DNA of 64,000 bases from Cyanophora paradoxa (GCA_004431415.1 QPMI01000631.1:19560-83559), one strand, 5' to 3'; shown: positions 47,036-58,100, counted from the first letter of the stretch. Notes: generated from the letters alone by a model not told the origin. Numbers and translations are program-made.

Positions 47036-48103
47036 ATGTCGATTCCCGCTGAGCTTGCCGAGGACTTCGCCTTTGTCCAAGCAACGTGGGCTAACTCCGG
47101 TGGCACTCAAGGGGCTACCCCTGAGATGGAGCAGCGCGCCGACGCTCTGGGGTACATCTACAATTATGCCATCTTACGCGCCACTGGCCCGAAGTGCAAC
47201 TTCTCCCCAAGTCCGCCTTCACGTCCAAGGCCAAGAAATCCAAGTCCAAGCAACCCAAGCCCGAGCCCCCGTCGACGTGCCCCCCGTCCCCGGCTGGGTC
47301 AAGACCGCCAACGGCTGGGGCGACCCCAAGCTTTTCGCCGAGTCTGCTGCCGAGACGCTCGCCTGGGCCTACCCCCCTCAAGTCTTCACGAATTACCCCC
47401 TCCGTCATCGTCGTCATCTGCCCCTCAGCCCGTCGCCGAGCCCGCCCCCGAGCCCGCCGATGACGCCAAGTCCGAGGCCTCTGACGTCGAGTCTGACATC
47501 AACGACTTCATCGACTTTGACGTGCCGATTCCATACGACTCTGAGTCGTCTTCTGACTCTGAAGGCGACAACGAAAACCCGACTCGCAAGCGCCGCATTA
47601 TCAAGACCAAGTCAATCGTCAAGAAGAAGTTCATGGAGACTACGTCATTCACCGACAACTCCGAGCGCGTCAAGGACCCCGCCAAGGCACACGAGAAGGA
47701 CTTGAAGCTCGGCGCCGGCATTGCCCGTTCTCGCGTGACGTCACACTACAGCGAGCGCCTGACTCAGCACGTCAAGACCATTGAGAAGCGCGTCCTCTGC
47801 AACGAGCTCCGCAAGGAGTTGGAGCGCAAGCGGCGCCACGAGCGCCTTGTCCAGTACCAGATCAACAAGGCGCGGATCGCCGAGCGCAAGCAGAAGGAGG
47901 CGGCCGAGCTCAAGGCGCGCATCGAGGCTCAGCAGCAGCGCGAGGCAGAGGCGGCAGCGGCCTTGGCGGCGCAGCGCGAGCGCGAGCGGCAGGACTTGGT
48001 GCAGGCAGCGCAGTCCCTTCCCCGCATTCCCCTTAAGTCGGCGCCCGAGGGCCTCATTGAGTTGGTTTCCGATGACGATGACTCTGACTTTGAGATGCTG
48101 TAA
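47036..48103 (+). CDS. Acidic/basic charged element protein, frameshifted
   Basis: The start is MSIPAELAEDFAFVQATWAN at 47036. The N-terminal part (to GPKCN, about 47200) and the C-terminal part (from about 47400 to TAA at 48101) share one frame. The natural-looking middle (KSAFTSKAKKSKSKQPKPE, then VPGWVKTANGWGDPKLF, to about 47395) uses the other two, so three compensating single-base shifts are present. Parts: Lys-rich linker; acidic region (ESSSDSEGDNE); basic patch (NPTRKRRIIKTKSIVKKKF); a long Glu/Arg/Lys/Ala helix (about 47790-47990), probably a coiled coil; an acidic end (VSDDDDSDFEML). The function is unknown; alternating charge suggests a nucleic-acid- or histone-interacting protein. 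Confidence 0.6.
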   Translation: MSIPAELAEDFAFVQATWANSGGTQGATPEMEQRADALGYIYNYAILRATGPKCNFSPSPPSRPRPRNPSPSNPSPSPRRRAPRPRLGQDRQRLGRPQAFRRVCCRDARLGLPPSSLHELPPPSSSSSAPQPVAEPAPEPADDAKSEASDVESDINDFIDFDVPIPYDSESSSDSEGDNENPTRKRRIIKTKSIVKKKFMETTSFTDNSERVKDPAKAHEKDLKLGAGIARSRVTSHYSERLTQHVKTIEKRVLCNELRKELERKRRHERLVQYQINKARIAERKQKEAAELKARIEAQQQREAEAAAALAAQRERERQDLVQAAQSLPRIPLKSAPEGLIELVSDDDDSDFEML

Positions 48104-48149
48104 ATAGTATTGCGTCATTCCATTGTACATACTTGTAAAAATTGGCCGA

Positions 48150-48925
48150 CTATTCAGTTACGACTTGGCGCGATCCTGGGACTTGGGACTTGGGACTTGG
48201 GACTTGGGACTTGGGACTTGGGACTTGGGAAGAGTTAGACTCAATTAGTTCGGCCATGAGGGTAGAGCCCACGACCATTCCAGAGGTAGGCATTCCGGCG
48301 ATGTTGTTGTACAATTTGAAAGTGAATTTCGTGAAGAGGAGCCGGGGCCAGACCTGGGTACGGGGATTCGAGGCGCCGTATGAATAATCGGTACCCGAGG
48401 CGCCGCCCGTGGTGGCATTCGTCATCATCTCCTTTGCGGTCATCTTCCAGAGGTTGTACATCTCAAAGGGAACGGCCTGCGTGGTCTTGTGTGTGGCATC
48501 GATGAGGGCGCCATCTAAATGCGTTTTGATGTTCGGATTCGCACCATTCCCGAATTTGCGAGTGAGGGCGGTGTTAGCGGTGAACTTGAGTTCGAGCACG
48601 CGAATGGCGGGCCGATCAGGCACAGAGGGCTCTATCTTTTTCAGGAGGCCCGAGAGCCAGAGCGCCTCCGCCTCATCCGCGCTCACGCCCGAGTCGATGT
48701 CAAAGTACACGTACACGGAGCAGGAGGCGGGATTCTCGAAATCGTTGGAGGTGACGCGCAACATGACGGGATTCTGGACCCTCACGGTGAGCGGGGTGGC
48801 GTAGTTTCCGTCCCACTCCACCTTGTCCGTCCCTGCGTTGGCCACGTTCCAGCGTTGCCGTAGAAATCGGGGACGATCGAGCCGGCAGACACGGTCTTCA
48901 CGATGGTGGCCGAGGTGGTCGGCAT
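48150..48925 (-). CDS. Putative small virion protein, paralogue 1
   Basis: The start is MPTTSATIVKTVSAGSIVPD at 48925, with a frameshift near 48850. The main body carries VRVQNPVMLRVTSNDFENPA, YVYFDIDSGVSADEAEALW, LLKKIEPSV and RVLELKFTANTA. These align with LQNPVVIQVVQNAYATP, YQLFFDPLSLSAEVIEL, LVKKVAPAT and RCLEVKFRETG in the neighbour at 48949-49628, so the two are tandem paralogues. It is a beta-rich protein of about 230-255 residues without membrane segments, compatible with a minor capsid or penton-type single jelly roll (speculative). The end is unclear: the frame runs into the GGGACTT array, which it translates as SQVPSPK repeats, and stops at 48150. Confidence 0.6.
48176..48235. repeat. 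GGGACTT heptanucleotide array, copy 2
   Basis: Eight or so exact tandem copies of TGGGACT, then GGGAAGAGTTAG. It overlaps the 3' end of the minus-strand gene, where it encodes Ser-Gln-Val-Pro-Ser-Pro-Lys type repeats. It matches copy 1 at 46122-46172. Confidence 0.85.
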
Positions 48926-48948
48926 TTTGCGACCTCAAATGAGAAAGA

Positions 48949-49628
48949 TTATCCGTGAAAGAGGGTGATGTCGCCACCGATGTTCATGACGCGGGCCCCA
49001 GGCACAGAGTCAGCGTCGGTGCCGTACGCGTAGGAAATCGAGCACTCACGCAGCTCCGCGCAGAGGCTGGCGCCCGTGCTGAAGTGGGGCTGGTCGGCGG
49101 CGTAGGAGAGGGGGAAGACCTGGAACCTGAAAAAGGTGAAGGGGAAGCGGGGTAGAGTCGAGCCGCGTGGGTTGCCGCCCGTGTAGAGGGCCCCAGGGTC
49201 GCGGGACTTGGATTGAATTTCGTGAAGAGCACGTCGCCCTTGAGCGTACCCCTCATCTGGTAAGTTCCCGTACCCGGAAGATTCGAAGAACTGGGGTACC
49301 GGTTCACGGTGGGGCCGTACCCCGTCTCCCTGAACTTGACCTCGAGACAGCGCAAGACGTTGGCAGTGGCCGTGGCAGGTGCCACCTTTTTCACGAGTCC
49401 TGATTCGTGCAGCAGCTCGATAACCTCTGCGCTGAGGCTCAGAGGGTCGAAGAAGAGCTGGTAGGAATAAATCTTGGGCGTGGCGTAGGCGTTCTGAACG
49501 ACCTGAATCACGACGGGATTCTGCAGAAAGACGTCGACGTAACTGCCGGAGGGTATGCGTGCGAAATCCTTGGTGTTGTTGCCAACGTCAAGTGAGCCGC
49601 TGAGGGTCTGGTACCAGTTGGAAGTCAT
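48949..49628 (-). CDS. Putative small virion protein, paralogue 2
   Basis: The start is MTSNWYQTLSGSLDVGNNTK at 49628. The conserved core is YVDVFLQNPVVIQVVQNAY, SYQLFFDPLSLSAEVIEL and NVLRCLEVKFRETGYG, matching the adjacent paralogue. A run of frameshifts begins after GDVLFTKF (about 49210). The natural end, in another frame, is GARVMNIGGDITLFHG with TAA at 48949. It is a protein of about 220 residues, beta-rich and soluble. It is divergent from the fibre gene at 49668, with only 39 bp between starts, so they share a control region. A virion role is inferred from neighbours only. Confidence 0.6.
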
Positions 49629-49644
49629 TTACCCCGGGGCAGAT

Positions 49645-49653
49645 ATTTTTTCG
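49645..49653 (+). promoter_or_regulatory. Element promoter box (TTTTTTCGG)
   Basis: TTTTTTC ends 17 nt before the ATG at 49668, in the short divergent region between the paralogue 2 gene and the FN3 fibre gene. Confidence 0.5.
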
Positions 49654-49667
49654 GATCGTAGAGGAAA

Positions 49668-51802
49668 ATGCCCCGCTTCGTATTCGTGAAAAAGCAGGTG
49701 GTGCAGGCTCCGCAGTATGGCGTGGAGCCGATCTCGCTGACTGTGGGCAGGCCCCAGGTGCGATCGGGCTCCGTGCTCAACAACGGGAACAGTACGTACG
49801 GCTTTCAGCTGAACTGGGTCGCGGTCACCAACGCCGTCAAGTACAAGGTGTACAGGGCGACCAGCATCAACGGCCCCTGGGATCTCGTGGCCACGGTGAA
49901 TGCGCCAACCGTCACCTACACGGACTCTCCTTTAGTTTGGGGGCCCAGCGACTCTACCGCGTGGCGGCGGTTCGCGAACAGGGCAGCAGCAGCACGGGCT
50001 CTGATGGCAAAGCCCCGCCCACAACCTACGCACAGTCGCTTCTCTACACCCACGAGGGTGCCATGAGCAATTACATTCTCTTCCAAGGCATAGGCGGCTT
50101 CAGCCCGCAGATCGAAGCCTACACCACGCTCACGACCGCCACGGCCCAGACCTACGGCGATTTTATTGCCGGGGCGGCCCCGCGTCTTCGGGCTTCCCGA
50201 AACCCGCCATAGTCGTCACAATCAACTGGGTGGCCATGGAGGGCGCGGACTCGATTCGAATTTACAGGAACGGTACGCCAATCGGATTTGCGAGCAGTGC
50301 CCTGTCTACCTCGTACATTGACGATAGCACTGCTCTTACGTGGGGCACGGAATACTCTTACCAGGTGGCCGGCATCGTGGGCGGTGTCGAATACGACAAG
50401 TCCGATCCGCTCCTGGTCTGGACTATGCCAAACGCCCCCACGAACGTGACGGCATCAGCACCCAACGACCAGCAGCAGCCTGTCAGCCTCAGCTGGACTG
50501 CGTCCACGGGAGCGACGGGATACAAGATTTACAGAGACGGGGCCTACCTCACAGACTCCGCGACCAACTCCTACAGCGACACGACCACCGTCTGGGGTAC
50601 AGGGTACGAGTACCAGATCTCCGCGACGAACACGGGAGGGGAGGGGCCGAAGAGTATTGCGGCGTACGTCACCACGGACCCGGGGGCGCCCACTGGGCTC
50701 ACTGCAACCCCGCGGCGGGGCAGCACAGCCTGTTGTGCTCGAGTGGTCGGTGCCGGTGACGGGCGTCACCGTCTCCTACAACATCTACAGGGGTGGCGTG
50801 TTCCTTGCCAGCGACACGAGCAGCCCCTTTTCGGACACAACGACCGTTTACGGAACCACTTACACTTACACCATCAAGGGCGTCAACCAGATCGGCGAGG
50901 AAGGCCCTCAGTCCTCGTCTGCCAGTGCAACAACTGCAAACGCTCCTGTTTTGGGTACATTCTCCTACACCGGGGCCGACCAGACTTTCGTAGTACCAAC
51001 GGGGACTGTGGCTGTGCGTGTCATCGTATGGGCGGCCGGGGGTGGAGGCGGAGAACGCGCAGGTACGGGGGTCCGTGGAGGCGCGGGTGCTTGCGTAGTT
51101 GGTACATTGGCTGTGTCCTCGGGGAGACGCTCATCCTTGTTGTTGGATGCGGCGGCCCAAAGGGTGTATCGGGGACTGCCACTGCTACCGTCTACGGAGG
51201 TGGTGGAAGGGGCTGGAGCCATAGCGTCGATCCGGAGTACAAAAACGGCGCCGGTGGTGGTCGTTCTGCAATTCAGCGCGTTGCAGGGACCGACTTGGTT
51301 GTTGCAGGGCCGGAGGTGGGGGTACATGTGATTCGAATGGCGGCGGGGGAGTAGGCGGGGGTTGACCGGTGGTGCGGCTGGGTTGGTTGGAGTAACCGGA
51401 GAGATACCGGCTCAAGGAGGCACCCAAACCGCTGGCGGAGCCGGTGTTGTGGCCTCAGGGGCCAGGCCCAGCAACCCGGGAACTTTGCGCCAAGGTGGAG
51501 AGACTGGGCCTGATTCAAGCGGCTACAGGTTCGGTGGTGGTGGTGGTGGTGGTTACTTCGGTGGAGGCTCTGGGTCCAGCAGGAGCGGAGTGTCAGAGAA
51601 CCCAATAGCAAGAATGTTTGGAGGTGGCGGTGGCTCGAGCTACATAGGAAACTTGACGGATGCTACGGTGTATCCTGGGTCCGGCCAGGTGGCAGGAAAT
51701 AGCGGAGACGCTCACTACGCAGCAGGCATTGGTAGGGGCGGCAACGGTGGCTCGTCTTTCAGCGACGGTGGCAACGGTCGAATTGTGATACTCGCGGTGT
51801 AG
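49668..51802 (+). CDS. Fibre/adhesin with fibronectin type III repeats and glycine-rich tip
   Basis: The start is MPRFVFVKKQVVQAPQYGVE. Next come at least four FN3-type beta-sandwich repeats marked by WVAVTNAVKYKVYRATS, WVAMEGADSIRIYRNGT, LSWTASTGATGYKIYRDG and WSVPVTGVTVSYNIYRGG, each followed by YxY...G strands (YSYQVAGI, YEYQISATN, YTYTIKGVN). After about 50950 it changes to the pattern TFSYTGADQTFVVPTGTVAV plus a long Gly-rich region ending DGGNGRIVILAV, the layout of glycine-rich receptor-binding tips of phage and virus fibres. At least four frameshifts break the frame (about 49945, 50185, 50715, 51090-51360). It would be the host-attachment fibre of the virion, about 700 residues. TAG at 51800. 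Confidence 0.75.
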
Positions 51803-51822
51803 TTATTCCTAGTTGTTCCAGA

Positions 51823-52881
51823 TCAGCTCGCCAGTGCCGCTACCTGGTCTTTGAGAGTTTGAACTTCTTGTGAAAGTTCCTGAATTGCCTTCAACGACAG
51901 GGAAATGAGCCTGTCGTAGTTTACCCCGAGAAATCCATCCGCGTTCTCGAAAACGAGACTCGGGAAGACGCCTTGGACTTCCTGTGCGATGAGACCGTAA
52001 TCCGTTTTCGAACCCCCGAGGATGTGTTCTTCCAGGTGAACGACACGGGATTCAGCTGCAGCAGAAGAGGGAGAATGCCCGACATGCTCGCGACATTTTC
52101 TTTCAGGCGGCTATCGCTCGACGAGTTTGTCAGGTATCCTTGAGCATCCGAATAAACGGCTCGGTTTCCATCGCCCGTGAGCGTCGAGACGATGAGCCGA
52201 CCCGTGATGCCAACGCCGACGGTTCCGCACAGCAGTCGTTCGGTGCCGTTGTTTCTCAAGGATAGACCAGAGCTGACGCTTCCGCTATCAACGATTGAAG
52301 TGTTTGCTATGCTTAGGCCATTAGTAGGGCCTTCGATTGCCGAGGTAAATAGAGTACCTGTAACACCAACGCCAAGAGTCCCACAGAGGAGTCTATCGTT
52401 TTCGTTGTACTTTATAGCTACGCCTGAACCACCGCCATTTATGTACGGTGACGTTCCGGTAATTTGCAGCTTATCGTCCAATGTAACGATGCCCGCCAAG
52501 TTTGAAGCCCCGCTCACCCTAAGCCCCCCACCACGTTTGCTCCGCCTCCTTGCACATACAGAGCCGCATTCCCCTCCCCGTTCACAGTCCCATTAAAGGT
52601 CACCTGATTCGTGGTGTACCCGCTCCCGTCCCAGGCCCCGTTCGTGACGGTGAGCCTCTGCGTCCTCACGCGCCCCGGCACGGCCGACCCGCCCTCCCGC
52701 GTGCGCATCTTGTCGCAGCGCAGCTCGCCGACGCGGACGAGGTCGGCCTCGGAAAAGGGACGGCCGTGGCGTTGTAGGGGGCCTCGGTGGCCTGGTTTCC
52801 GAGGGTGGTCTCCTTAATCGTGTGATCGCCCTTGTGATTCACGCTGGCAGCATAGGTAAATAGAGGGACAGCGACCGACAT
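51823..52881 (-). CDS. Fibre protein with C-terminal peptidase-S74 intramolecular chaperone
   Basis: The start is MSVAVPLFTYAASVNHKGDH at 52881, preceded by the element's TTTTC box. The middle holds two internal repeats, NENDRLLCGTLGVGVTG and NNGTERLLCGTVGVGITG, each with a TSxxxG strand, typical of triple beta-helix fibres. The C-terminus has the S74 hallmark SSSDSRLKENV (Ser at the self-cleavage site, Lys of the dyad), then SFTWKN, and after one frameshift (about 52030) YGLIAQEVQGVFPSLV and a final coiled coil ending VAALAS. S74 domains trimerise the fibre and then cut themselves off. A second frameshift lies near 52740. Stop at 51823. Confidence 0.82.
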
Positions 52882-52895
52882 TTTTGGATTGCATC

Positions 52896-52902
52896 AGAAA
52901 AT
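52896..52902 (-). promoter_or_regulatory. Element promoter box (ATTTTCT)
   Basis: On the minus strand, TTTTC lies 16 nt before the ATG at 52881. Confidence 0.5.
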
Positions 52903-52905
52903 CGA

Positions 52906-54111
52906 TTACATAAGCAGCTTGCCGATCGCGGTCCAATGAATAAAAAGCTGGACAATTTGGGTGGGCGTGACCGTCATTCTGGGTTGGAATCTCACTTTAA
53001 CTGTAAAGCCAGTGTGACTCACCGCCGTGACGTTGGCCCCGTAGAAATCGACATCCGTGCTGCCGCCGGGATTGATGTCGAACGAGGGGGTTACGTTAAT
53101 AACCGGCGTTGGGTTTGCTTGGGTCCCCAGTCCGCCTCCAGTGTCGTACGCCTGTCCGAATGTAATGTTGAACGTCACCGTGTATGTTGAATTGATGTTA
53201 AACTCCGTGTACGCAGCGTAGGAGTGGAAGGACGTGCCGTGCGTTATGTACGCATCCATGTTCACGTTTCTGTGCCCGTGGCTGGTGAGCGAGTACTCTG
53301 TGTGACTGTGCGTAGAGGGTGGGAAGGAAGTGGGTCGGTCGATGACATTATCCCAGTACACATTGTGACTGTGTGTAGAGGGGGGAAGGTAAGTGGCTTG
53401 CCCGTTACGTTGTCCCAATCCACGGAGATGTTCGTCAAGTCCGGGGCCGTCCAGTCGCTGATCTGAGAGATGGTGTGCTGGTGGTCTGCGTGGGGATACG
53501 TACTCGGCTTCCCCGTGATGCTATCCCACGCCCACGTTGTTGGTATCACGGGTATCGTCGGCCTCCCGCTGAGATCTGCATACGCCCCGTGTGTGCCACC
53601 GTCGCCAGCTGCGGCACGGCAACGCCCACGGTGCTCACGGCCTGGCTCGCCCCCGGCGCCATGTGCCACTCGTAGTTCTGCGATGCAAACACGGGCTGGC
53701 CTGGCTCGGGCGCCCAGTACTCGATGCCTTTGGCGATCTTCTTGGTGTATGGTGCTGCAGGCCTGTCAACCAATTTATCGACGTAGGCCTTGGGTACCAG
53801 CCAGTTTGCCTTGGGGCTCTGCGAATTGATCCCGTTGTCTATGAAGGCCCGTAATTCCTGAAGGCCTCGGCCTCCCACCAATCCTGCATGCGGAAGGTCC
53901 CGGGAATCTCGAGGCGCGAGTTGGCGTCCGCCAGGCGGGCCACCTGCGCCCCTCCGTTCGACGAGACGCCCGAGTGACGGATGGCCGAGCCGAATTCGCG
54001 CCTTAGGGCTTCGATGTGATTGATCCTGTTGAGGCCCTCCTGGTAGACGGCAATTAAGACGCGCTTCCGCCCCTTGGTCTCCTCCTTTATCATCTGCTTC
54101 AGGTCGCGCAT
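52906..54111 (-). CDS. Tail-fibre-like protein with GKP/THSH repeats
   Basis: From MRDLKQMIKEETKGRKRVLI (54111) a helical N-terminal part is followed, after a shift near 53850, by FIDNGINSQSPKANWLVPK and YWAPEPGQPVFASQNYEW. Then comes a phage-fibre repeat region: GAYADLSGRPTIP, WDSITGKPSTYPHADHQH, WDNVTGKPLTFPP, WDNVIDRPTSFPPSTHSHTE. These D/N-x-x-x-K/R-P and THSH motifs are typical of collar and fibre proteins. The C-terminal beta domain ends IHWTAIGKLLM, with TAA at 52906. Three shifts are visible (about 53850, 53600, 53400). No TTTTC box precedes 54111, and the frame upstream is open after one shift, so it may be the C-terminal part of the large protein at 54120-58086. Confidence 0.65.
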
Positions 54112-54119
54112 AAGTCGAC

Positions 54120-57100
54120 TCAGGGCGAGCGAAGTCGACCGAAGCCCTCCTGCATTTTAACGGTGAGCTGGGAGAGGAAGAGCACGGTCGCGCGATCGAT
54201 TTCGAGCAGGGTCTTCTGGTCCTTGGGGGTACGGTAATCGTTGATGCTGTTGTCGAGCGCGCGAATGAAGGCCTGCAGCTCCTTCGGCTCCTTGATTTCG
54301 TTTAACCGCAGCTCCTGGGCCAAGAGCGAGGCCATTTCGCGCGCCTCCGAGGGGTCGTACACACCCAAAAATCCGGAGCCCAGCTCGCCTCCAGCCGATT
54401 AATTCGGTTGCGCAGCTGGCTCGCCTCGTCGCCCCACGTCTCGACGCCCCAGTCGTAGATCTGTTGCGAGAGCTCCGCGATGAACTGTATGGTGTCGGTC
54501 GCCCAGTCGACGGGGTACTTGAAAAAGTTCTTCACGATTTCTTCCGCGCTGCGCCCGTTGATGATATCCACGATCACCTGCGCGATGGCGCCCGCGAGGA
54601 TGGACAGGCCAAGTCCGCCCACCGTGCCGATCCTCATTTTCGTGAGGGCGCTCAGGGCGGACGACATGCCCGTCTGAAGGCCAAAAGAGCCGACCGTCAT
54701 GATCATCTGATCGCGGAACGTATCGAAGAACTCGGCCTCCCTATCTTGCCCTGCGAGAGCGCCTGGTAGGCCGAGAGCAGGCCGCCGGCCGTCGCCAGCC
54801 CAAGGCCCGCCGCCGCCGCGCCCGCCCGCCGCATGGCCCGCGAGCCCGTACCCCCGAGCCCGGCGCCCACCAAGTCGATGCCCGCCCCCTGAAATAAATC
54901 GGCTGCCCCGAAAGACATGCCGTCGTTGTTCGCCGTACCCGCCGCCGAGAAGAGCGTCTCGGCGCTGAGGGCCTCCTTGGCCACCCCGGGCCGCCTTGCC
55001 CTCGGCGCCCCAGGTACGCGTCGCGCTGCTCTTTGGTGGTGAATCGCTCGAGGTCGAAATCGGCGAGGGCGTCGGCGGTGGCGCGGTTCCAGTCGCCGTA
55101 GGGCATGAGGGCGTTGCGCAAAATAACGTCCGAGTCGCCCATCACGCGCCTGTCGAGCGTCTGAAACACGCCCTCGGAGGGCAGGCGGGCGGTGCCCGGG
55201 CGCATCTCCTCCACGGAAACGTCGTCCCTCTCCGCGAGTGTGATGTCGTCTGGGCTGGCCAAGCCGACGCCCGCGCCCTCATCGGCGTACGCCCTTCCCT
55301 TCGTTTTAATATTTGATTGGCCTCCCGTTTCAATGCTTGGTACTCTGTCTCTACCTTGGTCTTTCTTGCCTCTTCCTCTGCCGCCTTGCGCTCTGCGATC
55401 TTCCGCCTCTGCTCTTCTATCTCGGCGTTGCGTCTCGCCGCGTTCTCCTTCGCCTGCTGCTTCCGCTCTTCAATCACCCTGTTTGCGTACTCCTTGTCCG
55501 CTTGGGCCTTTCTGTAGCGCTCCTCGATCTGACTCTTGCCTCGTCTCCTCTCTTCCTTAGATCGCCCATGAATGCCGTCGTATCTATGTGAATCTTGTAT
55601 TTGGCGGGTGGGTGCTCACGTTTGAAGGCCTCCAGATCGCGCACCATGGCATCGTACTGCGCGAGCCCCTCCGCTGGAATGATGGCTCTTCGCATTTCCC
55701 AAAATTTGCTCAGCTTGCCCACGTAATCGACCATGGAGAGGTACGCGCTCTGTGCGCCCGCGCTCACCGTTTTCGGATTGGCTCGCAGCTCTGCCACAAA
55801 CTTTCCCTTTTGCATCCGGTACAGTGACCATTCGAGGGCTCCCGCCATAGGCTCACTTCCGTCCGCAGTTCGCGGTGCATCTCCTCCACGTCGCCGTATG
55901 CTATCCAGATGGCATCGCTGATGGGCCTCTGAACAGCCTGACGCTCAAAGTTTTTCCACTTCTCATCGGCCATCTTTCTCCTCAGTTCTTCGGCGTCTTT
56001 CTGACCCCTTCCCGTCAGCTGATCCATAACGTAGCTAAAGTCGCGCATGTTCTCTTCCATGGCGCGGACCCTGTCCCCCGATGCATTTCCTTCTTTCAGT
56101 TTTTTGAGCTCCGAGCGGTAAAAATCCATCTGCGCCCCCTGAACGTCTCCAGTCGTCGCTTACGCTCCGCTACCTTCGCTCCTCCAGCCGTGCAAATTCC
56201 TCGTCTGATGCAGTTTGCATTGCCTTCAGTCGTTCCTCTTCTGTCTTGGCAGCTGCCTCCTCGTCCGCCTGCGCCGCTGCTCTAACGCGTCGAAGAGGGC
56301 CCTCTGATCCTCGAGCGTGAGGCCAATGAGCTCTTCCACCTGGTCGCTCCTACCCAGCCGCGCGAAGGCAGCCTCTCGGCGGCCGGCCTCGGATCGGGCC
56401 TCGGCGTCGTCTGCGTCTCGGCCGTCCCATGGGCGAGCGAGCCTCTGCCGTGGCCGCGTACTTGAGCAGCCTCTGTGCCAGCTCGTCCGCGTTGGCCTTG
56501 AATTTTTCGACTGCTCGTCCGCGCGCTCGCGGCCTCCTTTAAATTTTTGATTTCCTCCCGGAGCCTGTTCGCCTCCTGCACCGCCCCGTTTGCAGCTCTC
56601 CTGCCTTTCTCCTCGTTTCCTCTTCCTCTTCCAGCAGCTGCCTTCTCGTCTCTGCCTCCTTTTCCAATTTCTTCTTCCTATCCTCGATCTCTTTCCTCTG
56701 CGCCTCAAGCAGCTCGGTGCCTGCGGTCAGCGCTTCAATTTCCTGCAGCTTTTTCGCCTTGGCGGCTTCCCTTTGCTCGTTTATCCTCTTCAGCTCCTCC
56801 TCGGCGTCGAGTATCATTTTCGTGCGCTCTTCCGCGACCTGGCGCTCTGCCGACCTTAGCGCGGTGAGGGCGCTCTCTTCCTGCCTTTGCGCGTCTGTCA
56901 TCAGCTTGTTCGCTTCCGCCTTCTTCTCCGCGACCTCTGTCATTTCCTTGTCTTTCAGCTCGCTCCATTGCTTCTTTTCGTTCTCGAGTTTGTAGTACTC
57001 GCGCTGCGCGTCCTCGGTATCGAATTTAATGGGGGTCTCGCGTTCAGCTCGTCGATTTGCCTCACGAACCCCTTCCGATCCTTGTAGTATTTGATGCCGC

Positions 57101-58086
57101 CTACGATGAGGGCGCCCCCGAAGATGGCCGTTGAAGTGGCGAGGCCTGCTACCTTATCCATGCCCTCCCCGCCTGAGCCGCCGCCACCCGAGCCGCTGCT
57201 GCCCCCGCCCCCGCCCACTGGCGTGCCGCTGGAGCCCCTCCGCCCCCGTGCCTGTACCCCCACCCCCGGTGCCTGTACCCCACCCCGGTGCCTGTACCCC
57301 CACCTCCCGTGCTTCCACCACCCGTACCCCCACCCGGAATCGCACCCGGCACCTTGGGCCCGCCGATGATGTCGTCGTACAGGTGGCGGTGCGCCCAGTC
57401 CGTGATGTCGGCCTTCACGTGCGGGTGCTTGACGAGGGCGTACCTCTCGTCGTGGAAGTGGTCCTTCAGCGCCCAGTTCTGCGTCTTCGCCAGTCCGAGC
57501 GATCGGGGAGCACGTCGGGCGCCGTTGGGATGCGGCCCCCGCCGTCGTCTCCGGCGTCTCGCCCGTCCTGTCGGCGCTCAGGGCGCGGATGTTGACCTTG
57601 AAGTGGTCGAACCACGCGAAAAACTCCTCCCTGTCGCGCCTGTACTGCTCGGGCTCCATGCTCGGCAGCGCCTGGCGCTCCAGTAGATGTGGCGCAGGGG
57701 CCCGCGATGCGCTCGAGTGCGTTGTACCCGGGCCTCACGTCTCCCTCTGCCCCCTTTAGAGTCAGTTTCACGAGGTTCAGGGTGGCATCCTTTGCGGTGA
57801 CCGAGTTTGCGATTTTCACGTCGGCCGCCCTCTTGATAATGTTCCAGTCCACGCCCGTCTCGGTCGTCACGCCCCAGAGCCCCTTGATAATTGCGGTGAG
57901 GTCACCGTAATCGTCCAAGGTACCGACGGACGTCAGGAAATCGCTGTAGGTCGCGCCCTTGCGCAGCCTTATCTCATCCGCGTAAATTCCCCTCACGCTC
58001 AGGCTCCCGTCTATCGCGAAGGCACCGTTCAGCACCTCGTCCGGATTCGGGATGGCCATGCGCCAGGGGTCGTCGAGCATCGACAT
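54120..58086 (-). CDS. Very large coiled-coil structural protein, heavily frameshifted
   Basis: About 1,300 codons that read as one protein through a dozen or so single-base shifts. Order: a folded N-terminal domain (MSMLDDPWRMAIPNPDEVLN, SLSVRGIYADEIRL); FFAWFDHFKVNIRALSADRT; a low-complexity Gly/Thr linker (about 57370-57180) from GTACCCCC-type repeats; a hydrophobic helix (ATSTAIFGGALIVGGIKYY, about 57130-57085); long heptad coiled coils (about 57000-55900 and 55480-55340); a Gly/Ala-rich membrane-seeking segment (about 54960-54770); a second hydrophobic helix (GGLGLSILAGAIAQVIVDII, about 54625); then amphipathic helices to the stop. The start follows a TTTTTC box by 16 nt. The build resembles tape-measure or internal virion scaffolding proteins; the role is inferred. 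Confidence 0.65.
57180..57375. repeat. Low-complexity linker repeat
   Basis: Repeats of GTGCCTGTACCCC with C-rich variants. On the minus strand this gives Gly-Thr-Gly and Tyr-Arg-His-Arg runs depending on frame. It is the likeliest place for replication slippage or sequencing error in the large structural gene. Confidence 0.7.
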
Positions 58087-58100
58087 TTTATCCGCGAGAG

